Assembly: GCA_007741555.1 (NCBI GenBank)
Contig: CP036526.1
Span: 434,001 to 498,000 of the forward strand
Reading direction: 5' to 3'
Length of the DNA stretch: 64,000 nucleotides
DNA from: Stieleria marina
Lineage (GTDB): Bacteria; Planctomycetota; Planctomycetia; Pirellulales; Pirellulaceae
Shown here in pieces: positions 8,005-17,401 of the stretch. The notes under the pieces were generated by a model. That model did no database searches and had not been told where the DNA came from. It saw only the letters and a list, made by a program, of their open reading frames with translations. A program made the translations under genes and the position numbers. The stretch's first letter is position 1; every line of letters starts with the position of its first letter.

Positions 8005-11000
8005 TTACGGCTTGGTTTTGACCAAAATTCTAAATCCCTGATAGGAGATCGCGGTTTTGGGATCATAGAAAGTTCGAACCGCGCTACGGCAGGCAATGGC
8101 GTGATGAACCCAGCCGCCGCCGCGACTGACCCGCGCCCTGCTATTGGCTGGATCATCAACTGGGCCTTCGGGATCTTTCAATTTTGATTTGCTGTACATG
8201 TCCTTGTCAAAAAGGTCGCGGCACCATTCCGAGACGTTGCCGTGCATGTCGAACAATCCGAATTTGTTTGGCGTGAACGTTCCAACAGGAGCCGTGAACA
8301 CGAAGCCATCTGTCCGATTGATCACGGGCGCGGGATCAATTGCGGCCGCGAAAGCCGTTTTGACCCGTTCGCGCTGTTCCTTGGCAGTTAGGTCCCAAGT
8401 GTTTCCGCCTTTAGCGACTGAGTCGGCAGCATCGCCGGTGTGAAAAGCGGTGTCGGTTCCGGCACGACAAGCGTATTCCCATTGCGCTTCGCTGGGCAAA
8501 TCGCAGTGGCATCCTTCTTGGTCGCTCAGCCATTTGCAGAACTCGTTCGCATCGTTCCATGTGACAAGGGTGACGGGATGATTGTCGTCCTGGGCGAACC
8601 CGGGATTCTTCCATGAATACTGCGGATCGAAAACTGATTTTCCCGCCGCAAGGCGAAACCCACCACCGCCTTTGGGGCTTCGTTCGGAATCGGTTCGATA
8701 GTTCGTCGCGTCGACAAACTGTCGAAACTGTCCAACCGTGATCTCGGTTGCGCTAAGGTAAAAATCACTCGTGTGGGCAACCTTGTGAACCGGATATTCG
8801 TTGGAAACGCCCATGACCAACATGTGAGACAAATTTGGATCGAGATGGGGAAACGAATTCGCGAGAGGTACTTTTCCTGCCGGAGTACGACTGCCCATTC
8901 GAAATTCGCCCGCCCGAATCAGTCTCATGGACATTCCTAGCGAATTGGTGAACTGGTCGCAGTTGTCAAAACGAACGTGCTTTAAGCCCACATTGGCTTT
9001 GCCTGCGTGCTGTAGGCCAATCGGGACATCCTGGATCGATACGTCCGCAAGCTTCAGGTCACCCTCTTGGACCTTAAACGCCAATTCGCCCCCATCCACC
9101 GAGCAGTCGTTGGTCACCGTGCAGGTCCCATTGGTCACTGTAATGGCTTGCTTGGACTGCGACCATGTCGAACCGGTGGCATCGACTTTACCACCGGCGT
9201 CGATCTTGATTCCCGTATCGGAGTTGTCTCGGAATTCACATTTGTCAATTTTTACAGCCGACCTTCGCCGTGAAACTTCGATGCCGATGTCGCTGGTGAA
9301 TTGCGAACGCGAAACTGATGTAGATCGGCCGCCGTCAATTTTCAGGCCGGCTTTTGGAAAACGGCATTCGATAATTTGCAACAACGGTTGATCGTCACTG
9401 ACGACGGCAAAGGATGACTGACTGACAAATTCGCACTTTCGTGCTCCAAAGCGTGTCGTCGATGCAAGTGTGACGCACAATTTGCCAGTCGAAATGACAT
9501 TGCAGTCGTCAAGTACGACCGTGCCGCTGATCAAGTCAATCGCATGAGTCGCCTTGGCTCTGGCACTGCCGTGTCGCGAATCGATTGTCAGGTTGGACAG
9601 ACGGGCTAAATCCAAATCGTCGCAATCAACGGTCACGGTCGTTTCGCGTGCACTGACAATTCTGCACAACGCGCGATCTGCATTGGCTCCGTCGGTTCCT
9701 CGGATCGTGGTGGGCATCCGAATTATCAATGACTCGTTGTACACACCGGGACGCAGTTCGATGACGGCATCGGGCACTTCTTCATCCAACGCCGCTTGAA
9801 TTGTCTGATGTGATCCACTGCCATCCATCGCAACGACCCATGGTTTGTCGATCGAACCGTTGAACTTGGCTTCCGCAGGTTTGGGCTGCTCCGCTGGTTT
9901 TGTTGTTTCCACTGGTGATGGCGCGTCCATCTTTTCCGCAGATTCAGGCGAGCTCGTTTCTGCATCGACATCATCTTTGCCGGTGACCGGGGCAAGTGTT
10001 GGTAGCGGTTCTTTGGGATCAAGCGATTCGTCGTTGGGCTTGTCGATTTGCGCATCCACGTCCATGGACACTTCGGATTCCGTGACAACGATTGCCGCAG
10101 TATTCTCCAAGGCGGCAGGTTTTTCGCTGGCGATCGAAGGCAACGCTTCGGTCGTCGTGATGGGCGACAGCGATTTTGTTGCGGACGCTTTGATTGTTTT
10201 GTCGGCCAAATGGTCCGGCTTGTTCTCTTCAGCTGAGTCGCCGATCGCGTTGGAATCGCTCGGTTTGGGTTGAACAAGAGCCACCGGCTTTGGCAAATAA
10301 TGGCTAATGGCAATCACCGTTCCGATGACGGACATCGCCACCAAGCCAATCAGGCCGGCCGTCAACATGATTCCGCGAACCAGCGGTGTTTTCAACGATG
10401 CCGATGTACTTGCTTTGTCGGCGGAAAGATTGGCGGATCCGGGGGATGAATGCCCGCTGCTGCGTCGGCTTTGATCGGACAACTCTACGATGCTGTCGCC
10501 CAGTTCCGGCGACATGAACGCACCCGCGATGTTTTGATTGCTCAAGCCATTTGAGATCAACACGGTCAAATCATCGGATAGCTCCCGAACGGTGGCGTAG
10601 CGATCGCTGGGTTTCTTTTCGCAGCACTTCAGGAAAATGGCGTTCATTTCCGACGTCAAATGCCCCGGCGCACGTTGCTGCAGCGGGCGCGGATCCAGTT
10701 GGCAGATCTGTTCGGAAAAGGATTCGCGACTCTTTCCCGTGAACGGACGTTTGCCCGTCAACATTTCGTAGTACATGACACCCAACGCCCAGATGTCGCT
10801 ACGAGGATCCAGAAAATCCACTCGGCCACGGACTTGCTCAGGCGACATGTAGGGCAGGGTGCCGGCTAATTCGGGCCCTCGTTCTAGCTGCTCTTCTTCG
10901 GAGATGGCTAAACCAAAGTCGGCAATCCACGGCTTGCCGACATCATCGATCAGGATGTTGTCGGGTTTCAAGTCGCGGTGAAGAATGTCGCGTAAGTGCG

Positions 11001-11952
11001 CGGCTTCCAGGTTTTGTGCAATCGCCTGTGTCAGCTGCGCCGCTCTGGCTGGTGACAAGGTGCGTTTCTTGATCAAGTCGCGTAGCGTGTAGCCCTTGAT
11101 ATATTTCTGAACTATGTAGACGGCTTGGTCGTCGGTGGTGCCAATGTGATAGACCGGCACGATGCCGGGGCTTTCCAGTTGAGCAAGCTTGGCGGCTTCT
11201 TGACGCATTTGAGCCTGGAGTTTGTCGCTCGAAACCAGCGAAACTTTGATTGCGACGTCACGCTGCAGTTCTTCGTCTCTCGCCAAATAGACAACTCCAA
11301 AGGCACCTTTGCCCAGCGTGCGGCGGATTCGAAACTTGTCGATGAATTTCGGGCGAGACGGATCCTCGATTTCCCTTTTTCGCGATCGAGTGTTGCTCCT
11401 GGACCGCGACAAACCTAGCTGTTCGTCACTCGTCCCGAATTCATCATGGTCCGCTACCGACCGTGCTTGGTAGAGCGACTGATCGATGGTGCTGCCCAAT
11501 TCGAATTCGGCGGGTTCGTTAGTCGTGTCGATCGAGTGATCGTCCAATTGGTTGGCAGTTTGCCCTTTGGTCGTGCCGTGCGTTTGGGCTGCCGTGCGTG
11601 TTTGGGCGGCACCGTGCCCTCCGCCCTGCTGAAGGATTGATTGATCATCGTCGGAACTTGTAGCCCATAAATGTCCCGTTGAATCCCCCTCTGCGTACGC
11701 TTGGAAAGCAGTGTGGACAGCTGATTGATGTTCCGGAAAACGTCTGACGAACTCTGCTTCGGTGGGCGATGGTTCCTGGTCGCTGCGCCAATGAAGTTCG
11801 ATCTGGATCAGATGCTCCAACAGTTCACTGCGTCGATCGGCGTTCACTTCTTTTGCATATGATTCGATCGACGGCGGCGTGGGCGATTGCCAGGCGGAAT
11901 CGAACTGCTTGCACAGTCCGTTGAGTAAGTCGGTAGAATTCGGATCGTTCAT
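8005..11952 (-). CDS. Ser/Thr kinase fused to beta-helix and formylglycine-enzyme-like domain
   Basis: With the start at the ATG at 11952 the protein has 1315 residues; another in-frame ATG lies at 12021, but its extra residues look non-coding. The kinase domain (about 206-466) is intact: GKGAFGVVYLARD, Lys236, HRDLKPDN at 325-332, DFG at 345-347 and GTLPYMSPEQ. A transmembrane helix lies at 528-550. A Pro/Glu/Ser/Thr-rich linker follows, then a pectin-lyase-like right-handed beta-helix (about 705-1035), then an FGE/SUMF1-fold domain (about 1052-1315) with FRMGS, DLPSEAQWEYACRAGT, GLFDMHGNVSEWCRD and RVSRGGGWVHHAIACRSAVR. The last motif lacks the first Cys of the copper-binding Cys pair in true sulfatase-activating FGE. 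The domain is therefore more likely a binding domain than a catalyst. The beta-helix and FGE-like domain would lie outside the membrane, as a possible ligand sensor. Confidence 0.88.
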   Translation of the reverse strand: MNDPNSTDLLNGLCKQFDSAWQSPTPPSIESYAKEVNADRRSELLEHLIQIELHWRSDQEPSPTEAEFVRRFPEHQSAVHTAFQAYAEGDSTGHLWATSSDDDQSILQQGGGHGAAQTRTAAQTHGTTKGQTANQLDDHSIDTTNEPAEFELGSTIDQSLYQARSVADHDEFGTSDEQLGLSRSRSNTRSRKREIEDPSRPKFIDKFRIRRTLGKGAFGVVYLARDEELQRDVAIKVSLVSSDKLQAQMRQEAAKLAQLESPGIVPVYHIGTTDDQAVYIVQKYIKGYTLRDLIKKRTLSPARAAQLTQAIAQNLEAAHLRDILHRDLKPDNILIDDVGKPWIADFGLAISEEEQLERGPELAGTLPYMSPEQVRGRVDFLDPRSDIWALGVMYYEMLTGKRPFTGKSRESFSEQICQLDPRPLQQRAPGHLTSEMNAIFLKCCEKKPSDRYATVRELSDDLTVLISNGLSNQNIAGAFMSPELGDSIVELSDQSRRSSGHSSPGSANLSADKASTSASLKTPLVRGIMLTAGLIGLVAMSVIGTVIAISHYLPKPVALVQPKPSDSNAIGDSAEENKPDHLADKTIKASATKSLSPITTTEALPSIASEKPAALENTAAIVVTESEVSMDVDAQIDKPNDESLDPKEPLPTLAPVTGKDDVDAETSSPESAEKMDAPSPVETTKPAEQPKPAEAKFNGSIDKPWVVAMDGSGSHQTIQAALDEEVPDAVIELRPGVYNESLIIRMPTTIRGTDGANADRALCRIVSARETTVTVDCDDLDLARLSNLTIDSRHGSARAKATHAIDLISGTVVLDDCNVISTGKLCVTLASTTRFGARKCEFVSQSSFAVVSDDQPLLQIIECRFPKAGLKIDGGRSTSVSRSQFTSDIGIEVSRRRSAVKIDKCEFRDNSDTGIKIDAGGKVDATGSTWSQSKQAITVTNGTCTVTNDCSVDGGELAFKVQEGDLKLADVSIQDVPIGLQHAGKANVGLKHVRFDNCDQFTNSLGMSMRLIRAGEFRMGSRTPAGKVPLANSFPHLDPNLSHMLVMGVSNEYPVHKVAHTSDFYLSATEITVGQFRQFVDATNYRTDSERSPKGGGGFRLAAGKSVFDPQYSWKNPGFAQDDNHPVTLVTWNDANEFCKWLSDQEGCHCDLPSEAQWEYACRAGTDTAFHTGDAADSVAKGGNTWDLTAKEQRERVKTAFAAAIDPAPVINRTDGFVFTAPVGTFTPNKFGLFDMHGNVSEWCRDLFDKDMYSKSKLKDPEGPVDDPANSRARVSRGGGWVHHAIACRSAVRTFYDPKTAISYQGFRILVKTKP

Positions 11953-12269
11953 GGTTCGCGATGAATTCGTTGTGATTCGGCCCACTGCCCCAATGGTTCT
12001 TGCTCTCGTCAGCGACGACATTTACGGAGAGCAAAGTTTAGTCATTACGAACCCCTTCTTGGATGGATAATGGAGATACCCCACCAGAATTCGCGATCAT
12101 GGAGCCTTGCTGGGGCCTCCTGCGTGAACTATTGAAGCCAGTGATCCGCTACGATTCTGTTTCGATTCCTCCCACCCTGTTCTTTGTGAATCCGCTTACG
12201 AGCGTTTTCCTGATCATTCGGTCCCTGATTTTTCGGACTGACTGAAGCCTACCAACGAGCCATCACCCG
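11953..12269. other. divergent intergenic region between kinase and nagA
   Basis: These 317 bases separate the minus-strand kinase from the plus-strand nagA and presumably hold both promoters. I see no convincing hexamers, long inverted repeats or small genes. The kinase frame stays open back to 12021, so part of it could be coding if the earlier ATG is used. Confidence 0.5.
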
Positions 12270-13187
12270 ATGAAACCCTTCGATATCCAGGTCAACGGCT
12301 ATGCGGGTGTCGATTTCTGTGCATCCGACCTGACGGGCCAACAACTGCATCAGGCCTGCGAAGCAATGATGGCGGACGGTGTCGAATCGATTCTGGCGAC
12401 CTTGATCACCGATCGCGTTGAGCATTTGGTCAAGAAGCTATCCAATTTTGTTCAGCTACTGAATCAGGATTCCGTTGCTAGCCAGTTGATCCGCGGATTT
12501 CACATCGAAGGCCCTTTTCTTAATCCCGGGACGGGGTTCATTGGGGCGCATCCAAGTGAGTGTGTTGTTCCGGCGAATGTCGAAGATACCAAGCGATTGC
12601 TGGACGCTGCCGATGGCATGACACAATTGATAACGCTGGCACCCGAGCAGGATCCGAATTTTCAGACCACGGAATTCTTGGTTGATCGCGGCGTTGTGGT
12701 TTCGGCTGGGCATTGTGATCCGACATTGGACCAACTGCGAGGCGCGGTCGACCACGGTTTGACCATGATCACGCATTTCGGAAACGGTTGTCCGGTGCAG
12801 TTGCCGCGGCACGACAACTTCCTGCAGCGTGTGCTGCACTTGCGAGATCGATTGTGGATCTGTTTCATCCCCGATGGTGCACACGTCGATTTTTATGCGC
12901 TCCGAAACTACGTCGATTTTGTAGGTGTCGATCGCACCATCATGGTCACCGATGCCATCTCGGCGGCCGGGTTGGGCAAGGGGAACTACGAAATTTCGGG
13001 CCTCGCAGTCGAAGTCGACGAACAGGGAGTGGCGAGACGGCCCGGTTCGCCCAATCTGGCAGGGGCGACCATCACGATGCCAAAGATACGCCATAATCTC
13101 GCCCATCAGTTGGGTTTCGACGAAGAAGCCATCCGGAAGATGATTGATCTAAATCCACGCCAAGCGTTGTCCAAAAGCAGAACATGA
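12270..13187 (+). CDS. nagA: N-acetylglucosamine-6-phosphate deacetylase-like amidohydrolase
   Basis: A 305-residue cytoplasmic enzyme, expected to remove the acetyl group from GlcNAc-6-phosphate to give glucosamine-6-phosphate. The sequence begins at DIQVNGYAGVDF and shows FHIEGPFLN (Glu80), SAGHCDPT (His148), ITHFGNGCP (His169) and VTDAISAAG (Asp228), which line up with the metal ligands and catalytic Asp of NagA. It is about 70 residues shorter than most NagA proteins because the small N-terminal beta domain is missing; the frame allows no earlier start with that domain. It overlaps the next gene by four bases (ATGA), indicating translational coupling. Amino-sugar use fits the polysaccharide-degrading character of the window. 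The exact substrate is inferred. Confidence 0.85.
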   Translation: MKPFDIQVNGYAGVDFCASDLTGQQLHQACEAMMADGVESILATLITDRVEHLVKKLSNFVQLLNQDSVASQLIRGFHIEGPFLNPGTGFIGAHPSECVVPANVEDTKRLLDAADGMTQLITLAPEQDPNFQTTEFLVDRGVVVSAGHCDPTLDQLRGAVDHGLTMITHFGNGCPVQLPRHDNFLQRVLHLRDRLWICFIPDGAHVDFYALRNYVDFVGVDRTIMVTDAISAAGLGKGNYEISGLAVEVDEQGVARRPGSPNLAGATITMPKIRHNLAHQLGFDEEAIRKMIDLNPRQALSKSRT

Positions 13188-14491
13188 AACCACTTTTTCG
13201 AAGCGTCGGTCCCGCCATCATTGTCGCTGCCATTGTGTTGGGGCCAGGGTCGATCCTGACCAGTTCCAAGGTTGGCGCGACATTTGGTCTCGTAGGCTTG
13301 CCGGTGGTCGCCGTCGCCACCGTGTTAATGATCGCCATGGTGGCGCTGGCTGCGCGGTTGGGCGTGGTCTACGAAAACAGCCTCTGCGATGAACTGGCCA
13401 GTCGACTGGGGCGTGGCGTTGCCGTCGCGATCGGTCTGACGCTCTTTGTCTTGGTCGCGTTTTTTCAGTCGTCCAACAACATCGCACTCATTGGCGGTTT
13501 GGAGCCGATGTTTGGTGACACGCCGCTACCGTTTGGTGTGCGAGCCGCGCTGCTGGTCGCGGTCAATGGTGTCGTCATTGCCAGTCTTTACTTGCTGCGA
13601 AATTTGTATGGCAGCATCGAATCAATGATGAAGATCTTGATCGGATTGATGACGATTGCGTTCTTGTTCAACTTCATCCAGATCTTTCTCAACCCACCCG
13701 AAGTCGTGAATGCAGCGGCCGCGTTGCCTGACGCAACTACCGACAACCGCGATTGGCTGGCTTTGATGGGGATGATCGGAACGACGTTTTCGGTTGGCGG
13801 TGCTTTTTATCAAGGTTACTTGGTCAAAGAGAAAGGCTGGGGACTCAGTCAAGCACGTGAAGGTGTCGTTGATTCGTTTATCAGTATTAGTGTGCTGGGA
13901 ATGGTCACCGCCATGATTTTGTTGACGTCATGGAAAGTGTTTTACGGTCGCGCCGAACCGGTACAGTTTGATAGTGTTGGCGACGTCGCCAAGCAGCTTG
14001 AACCGCTCTTTGGATCAGCCGCAAAAATCATCTTTTGTCTCGGGATCTTGGCTGGCGGCTTGAGTTCCTTTTTGGTGAATGCATTGATCGGCGGAACCGT
14101 GATGAGCGATTCACTGGGCAAAGGTTCCAAGCTGAGCGACAAATGGCCGCTGCATCTGACGACGTCTGCCTTGGTGGTTGGCATGGTGGTGGCAATCGCA
14201 TCGATGGCTCGTAGCGGCAGCACAGTGCACCTGATCACGTTGGCACAAGCTCTGACCGTACTGGGAATCCCGGCCTTGGCGGCAGCATTGATCTACCTTG
14301 GCACTCGAAAAGAACTGACCGGGCCCAGACGGGTTCCAAAGTGGATGATTGTCATAGCGTCTATCGGTTTTTGTGTTGCCTGTGTGTCAGCCTGCATGAC
14401 GGCCAGCAAGGTCTACCAAAAACTCAACACGCCCGCGGTTGCCGCCAGCGAAGTCAGTTCCTCTGATCTTCAGAGTGAGTCGGAAAAGTAA
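13184..14491 (+). CDS. NRAMP-family transporter with degenerate metal-binding motifs
   Basis: A 435-residue membrane protein with about eleven transmembrane helices. The N-terminal stretch VGPAIIVAAIVLGPGS with KVGATFG nearby aligns with TM1 of MntH-type NRAMP transporters. There the metal-binding DPGN is replaced by GPGS. The TM6 MPHN signature is also absent: the corresponding region reads GGAFYQGYLV. NRAMP proteins normally import Mn or Fe with protons using those residues, so this member may carry something else. The start codon overlaps the stop of the nagA-like gene, suggesting co-expression and possibly a related substrate. The C-terminus is a short hydrophilic Ser-rich tail. The family call is firm; the substrate is not known. 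Confidence 0.8.
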   Translation: MKPLFRSVGPAIIVAAIVLGPGSILTSSKVGATFGLVGLPVVAVATVLMIAMVALAARLGVVYENSLCDELASRLGRGVAVAIGLTLFVLVAFFQSSNNIALIGGLEPMFGDTPLPFGVRAALLVAVNGVVIASLYLLRNLYGSIESMMKILIGLMTIAFLFNFIQIFLNPPEVVNAAAALPDATTDNRDWLALMGMIGTTFSVGGAFYQGYLVKEKGWGLSQAREGVVDSFISISVLGMVTAMILLTSWKVFYGRAEPVQFDSVGDVAKQLEPLFGSAAKIIFCLGILAGGLSSFLVNALIGGTVMSDSLGKGSKLSDKWPLHLTTSALVVGMVVAIASMARSGSTVHLITLAQALTVLGIPALAAALIYLGTRKELTGPRRVPKWMIVIASIGFCVACVSACMTASKVYQKLNTPAVAASEVSSSDLQSESEK

Positions 14492-14522
14492 GTCGGACTA
14501 ATCGAGAGACTACAATCAAGCG

Positions 14523-16763
14523 ATGGATTCCTTTCTGAAACTTTTGCGACTTCAGGTTATGAAATCACTTGTCGCCGCTCTACTGTGCGTGTTCGTCCTG
14601 GATGCGACTTCACCGGCAGAGGAAACTCTTTCGCTGAAGGAGCTGATTTCCAAAGTTCGGCCCTCAGTTGTCACCATCCGTGTTCAAGGACGCGACGGTG
14701 AGAACTTGGGTATCGGCACCGGTTTTATCATTGATGAGCAAGGGCTTGTCGCGACCAATTTTCATGTCATCAATGAAGGGCGACGATTTTCGGTTGAAAC
14801 ATTCGATGGCGACAAACTAAAGGTGCTGGCCGTCGAAGCTTCCGATCGAACGAGTGATTTGGCGCTGATTCGTGTCGCATTTCCCGGCGGAATTGACTTG
14901 CCCGCCTTACCGTTGGCCAAGGCAGTGGATCCCGAGCAGGGCACTCGAGTTGCCGCGTTTGGCAATCCGTTGGGATTCAAGGACAGCGTCGTCGATGGAA
15001 TTGTTTCGGCTGTTCGCGAAGTTCAAGGGCGGTCCATGATTCAATTAGCGATGCCGATCGAACCTGGTAACAGCGGAGGCCCTTTGGTAGATCGGTCGGG
15101 GCGTGTGTTGGGAATCATCAACATGAAATCCGCTATTGATGACAATCTTGGGTTTGCAATTCCGATTGGTCAATTGGTATCGCTGCGACAATCGCCCAAC
15201 CCCGTTTCGATCGATCGCTGGGTGCGTTTGGGAAAAATCAATTCGCAGACGTGGAGTCCCATCATGGGCGCAAATTGGCAGCAGCGTGGCGGACTGTTAT
15301 CGGCCCGCGGAATGGGAAAAGGTTTTGGAGGTCGTTCGTTGTGTTTGGCAAAACAAAAAGTTCCGCGGTTGCCATTTGAGGTCGCCGTATCCGTCAAGCT
15401 GGATGATGAATCGGGGGCAGCCGGGTTGGCGTTTTATAGTGACGGAGACAACAAGCACTATGGTTTCTACCCAAGCAATGGCCAGCTGCGTCTGACGTGT
15501 TTTAAGGGGCCCAGTGTCTACTCCTGGGAAATATTGCAGGATGTGCCGTCGGACCACTATTTGCCTCAGCAGTGGAATCGGCTTCGCGTGCGGTTAGACG
15601 TTGATTCGATCGAGTGCTATGTCAACGATCATTTGGTCATCACGTCGACCGACAGCCAACTTACCGATGGTTCAGTGGGACTGGCCAAGTTTCGCAATAC
15701 GAACCCTGACTTTCGTGGATTCGCGATTGGCCAAGATCTGAAAGCCAACCCATTGTCTAAAGCCACTCGCGACTGGTTTAGCAAGCTTGATCAGCGTGAC
15801 CTGTTGCCGAGCGAGATTAGTGATGACGAACTTGCCGAATTGGGAAAGTCCAGCGAAACCGCTGCGCGTGAACTGATCCGGCGTGCTGCCCAGCTCGAAA
15901 AAGAAACAAAGCAATTGCGGCAATTGGCGGATGAAGTGAAGCGAGCCAAAGTGTTGGCGAAGCTAACGAGGTTGTTTGCCGATGACGAAGTCAAAGGAGA
16001 TCGCTTGCTGGATGCGACGTTGCTTGTCGCTGGATTGGACAATTCCGAGATCGATATCAATCACTACCATCAACGCATCGACACGATGGCATCGGAGATT
16101 CGCGAAACCCTGGATGACGATGCCGATTCAGACGCCAAGATCACCGCCCTAAACAGTTATCTGTTTCTTCAGAATGGATTCCACGGCGGTCGCAGCGAGT
16201 ATTATCATCCCGCAAATAGCCATCTGAACCGTGTGATTGATGACCGGGAAGGTTTGCCGATCACCCTATCGATTCTTTACATGGAGTTGGGCCGACGAAT
16301 CGGGCTGACGATCAAGGGCGTCGGGTTGCCTGGCCATTTTGTGGTGCGTCACGAACCAGTTGACGGCGAAGCGAATCAGCAATTAATTGACGTGTACGAA
16401 GGCGGCAAGCTGATGTCGCTTGACGATGCAAGACTGCGCGTGATGCAACACGCTGGTCGTCGGGTCCAAGCCAGCGATTTGGAATCTCAGAGTGACCAGC
16501 AGATTGTCAATCGAGTGCTTAGCAATCTAATGGGGATTGCAACGCGAAGCGAGGATCTTGAATCAATGTTGCGTTACTTGGACGCTAGTTTGGCGATCAA
16601 TCCCGACGCGGTTGACTTCCGCATCATGCGTGCTCAACTGCGAGGCGTCACCGGACGCAAGTCCCGCGGGATGGCTGACGTCGATTACCTACTGAAGACC
16701 GACCTGACTGGAATCGACATTCAACGCCTGATGCAACTGCGGTCGGCAATCGAAAATCACTAG
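14523..16763 (+). CDS. secreted trypsin-like protease fused to SirB1/transglutaminase-like domain
   Basis: A 746-residue protein with a hydrophobic N-terminus acting as signal peptide or anchor; an alternative ATG at 14559 would shorten it by 12 residues. Residues about 40-220 are an HtrA-type serine protease with the full triad: His81 in ATNFHVI, Asp112 in SDLALIRV, and Ser184 in GNSGGPLV. There is no PDZ domain. Residues about 235-400 resemble a LamG/DUF1080 sugar-binding jelly roll. A helical linker is followed by a SirB1-like region (about 520-740) containing NSYLFLQNGFHGG, REGLPITLSILYMELGRRIG and GVGLPGHFVVRH, the Cys-less transglutaminase-like family. The ECF sigma gene starts 15 bases after its stop. 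Likely an envelope quality-control or sensing protein; its target is unknown. Confidence 0.85.
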   Translation: MDSFLKLLRLQVMKSLVAALLCVFVLDATSPAEETLSLKELISKVRPSVVTIRVQGRDGENLGIGTGFIIDEQGLVATNFHVINEGRRFSVETFDGDKLKVLAVEASDRTSDLALIRVAFPGGIDLPALPLAKAVDPEQGTRVAAFGNPLGFKDSVVDGIVSAVREVQGRSMIQLAMPIEPGNSGGPLVDRSGRVLGIINMKSAIDDNLGFAIPIGQLVSLRQSPNPVSIDRWVRLGKINSQTWSPIMGANWQQRGGLLSARGMGKGFGGRSLCLAKQKVPRLPFEVAVSVKLDDESGAAGLAFYSDGDNKHYGFYPSNGQLRLTCFKGPSVYSWEILQDVPSDHYLPQQWNRLRVRLDVDSIECYVNDHLVITSTDSQLTDGSVGLAKFRNTNPDFRGFAIGQDLKANPLSKATRDWFSKLDQRDLLPSEISDDELAELGKSSETAARELIRRAAQLEKETKQLRQLADEVKRAKVLAKLTRLFADDEVKGDRLLDATLLVAGLDNSEIDINHYHQRIDTMASEIRETLDDDADSDAKITALNSYLFLQNGFHGGRSEYYHPANSHLNRVIDDREGLPITLSILYMELGRRIGLTIKGVGLPGHFVVRHEPVDGEANQQLIDVYEGGKLMSLDDARLRVMQHAGRRVQASDLESQSDQQIVNRVLSNLMGIATRSEDLESMLRYLDASLAINPDAVDFRIMRAQLRGVTGRKSRGMADVDYLLKTDLTGIDIQRLMQLRSAIENH

Positions 16764-16778
16764 CCGTTAGGAAATCAC

Positions 16779-17351
16779 GTGACTAAACACGACGTTTCGA
16801 TTTTGCTTCAGCAGGTTAAGGAAGGCGACGAATCGGCTCGCGAACGACTGTTCGTTGAGCTGCAGACGGAACTGCGCGACATGGCATCAGCGATGATGCG
16901 CCGCGAACGACCGGATCATACGCTCCAAGCAACGGCCCTCGTCAACGAAGCCTGTCTGCGGTTGCTGGATTCGGACGCCGTCAGCAATGCTTCCGATCGT
17001 CGGTATTTTTTTGGCATGGCCAATCGTGCTATGCGGCAGATATTGGTCGAACACGCGCGAAAACGTAACACAACCAAACGTGGTGGCGACTATCAACGTG
17101 GGTCGTTGGACGTGGTGCTGGAACAATTCGAGAGCAGTAATGGCTGCCGATTCGAAGATTTGGAAGCATCGTTGGAGGCTCTGGAGAAAGAGTCGCCCCG
17201 GCAGCGTGAAGTCGTCGAGCTCCGGTTTTTCTCGGGACTGTCGGTTCCCGAAGTCGCCGAGGTATTGGAGATCAGCGTTGGCACGGTCGAACGCGATTGG
17301 CGGCTAGCTCGTGCCAAGCTTTATCAACAGTTGCGAAACGAAGAAACGTAG
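16779..17351 (+). CDS. ECF-type RNA polymerase sigma factor (TIGR02999-like)
   Basis: A 190-residue sigma-70 family protein starting at a GTG, with TTAGGAAAT just upstream. The N-terminal region (VKEGDESARERLFVELQTEL, then HTLQATALVNEACLRLLD) is the sigma region 2 pattern typical of a planctomycete- and acidobacteria-rich ECF group. The C-terminal half has ESPRQREVVELRFFSGLSVP and EISVGTVERDWRLARAKLYQ, a region 4 helix-turn-helix. No anti-sigma factor is adjacent. In planctomycetes this type is often found near large Ser/Thr kinases, and two lie about 5 kb upstream, but a link is only suggested. It is convergent with the sulfatase at 17402. Confidence 0.92.
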   Translation: MTKHDVSILLQQVKEGDESARERLFVELQTELRDMASAMMRRERPDHTLQATALVNEACLRLLDSDAVSNASDRRYFFGMANRAMRQILVEHARKRNTTKRGGDYQRGSLDVVLEQFESSNGCRFEDLEASLEALEKESPRQREVVELRFFSGLSVPEVAEVLEISVGTVERDWRLARAKLYQQLRNEET

Positions 17352-17401
17352 CCCAGCGGAACGTCGTGGTTTGGCGACGCTGTCGCTGGTCAAGCGTCCG
17401 A

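Noticed and set aside
8005-8930. FGE-like domain as the formylglycine-generating enzyme that activates the local sulfatases
   Set aside because: The conserved Cys pair near RGG is incomplete, and the domain would lie outside the membrane as part of a kinase receptor.
12456-13106. Minus-strand open frame across the nagA-like gene
   Set aside because: The plus strand encodes all NagA metal-site motifs here.
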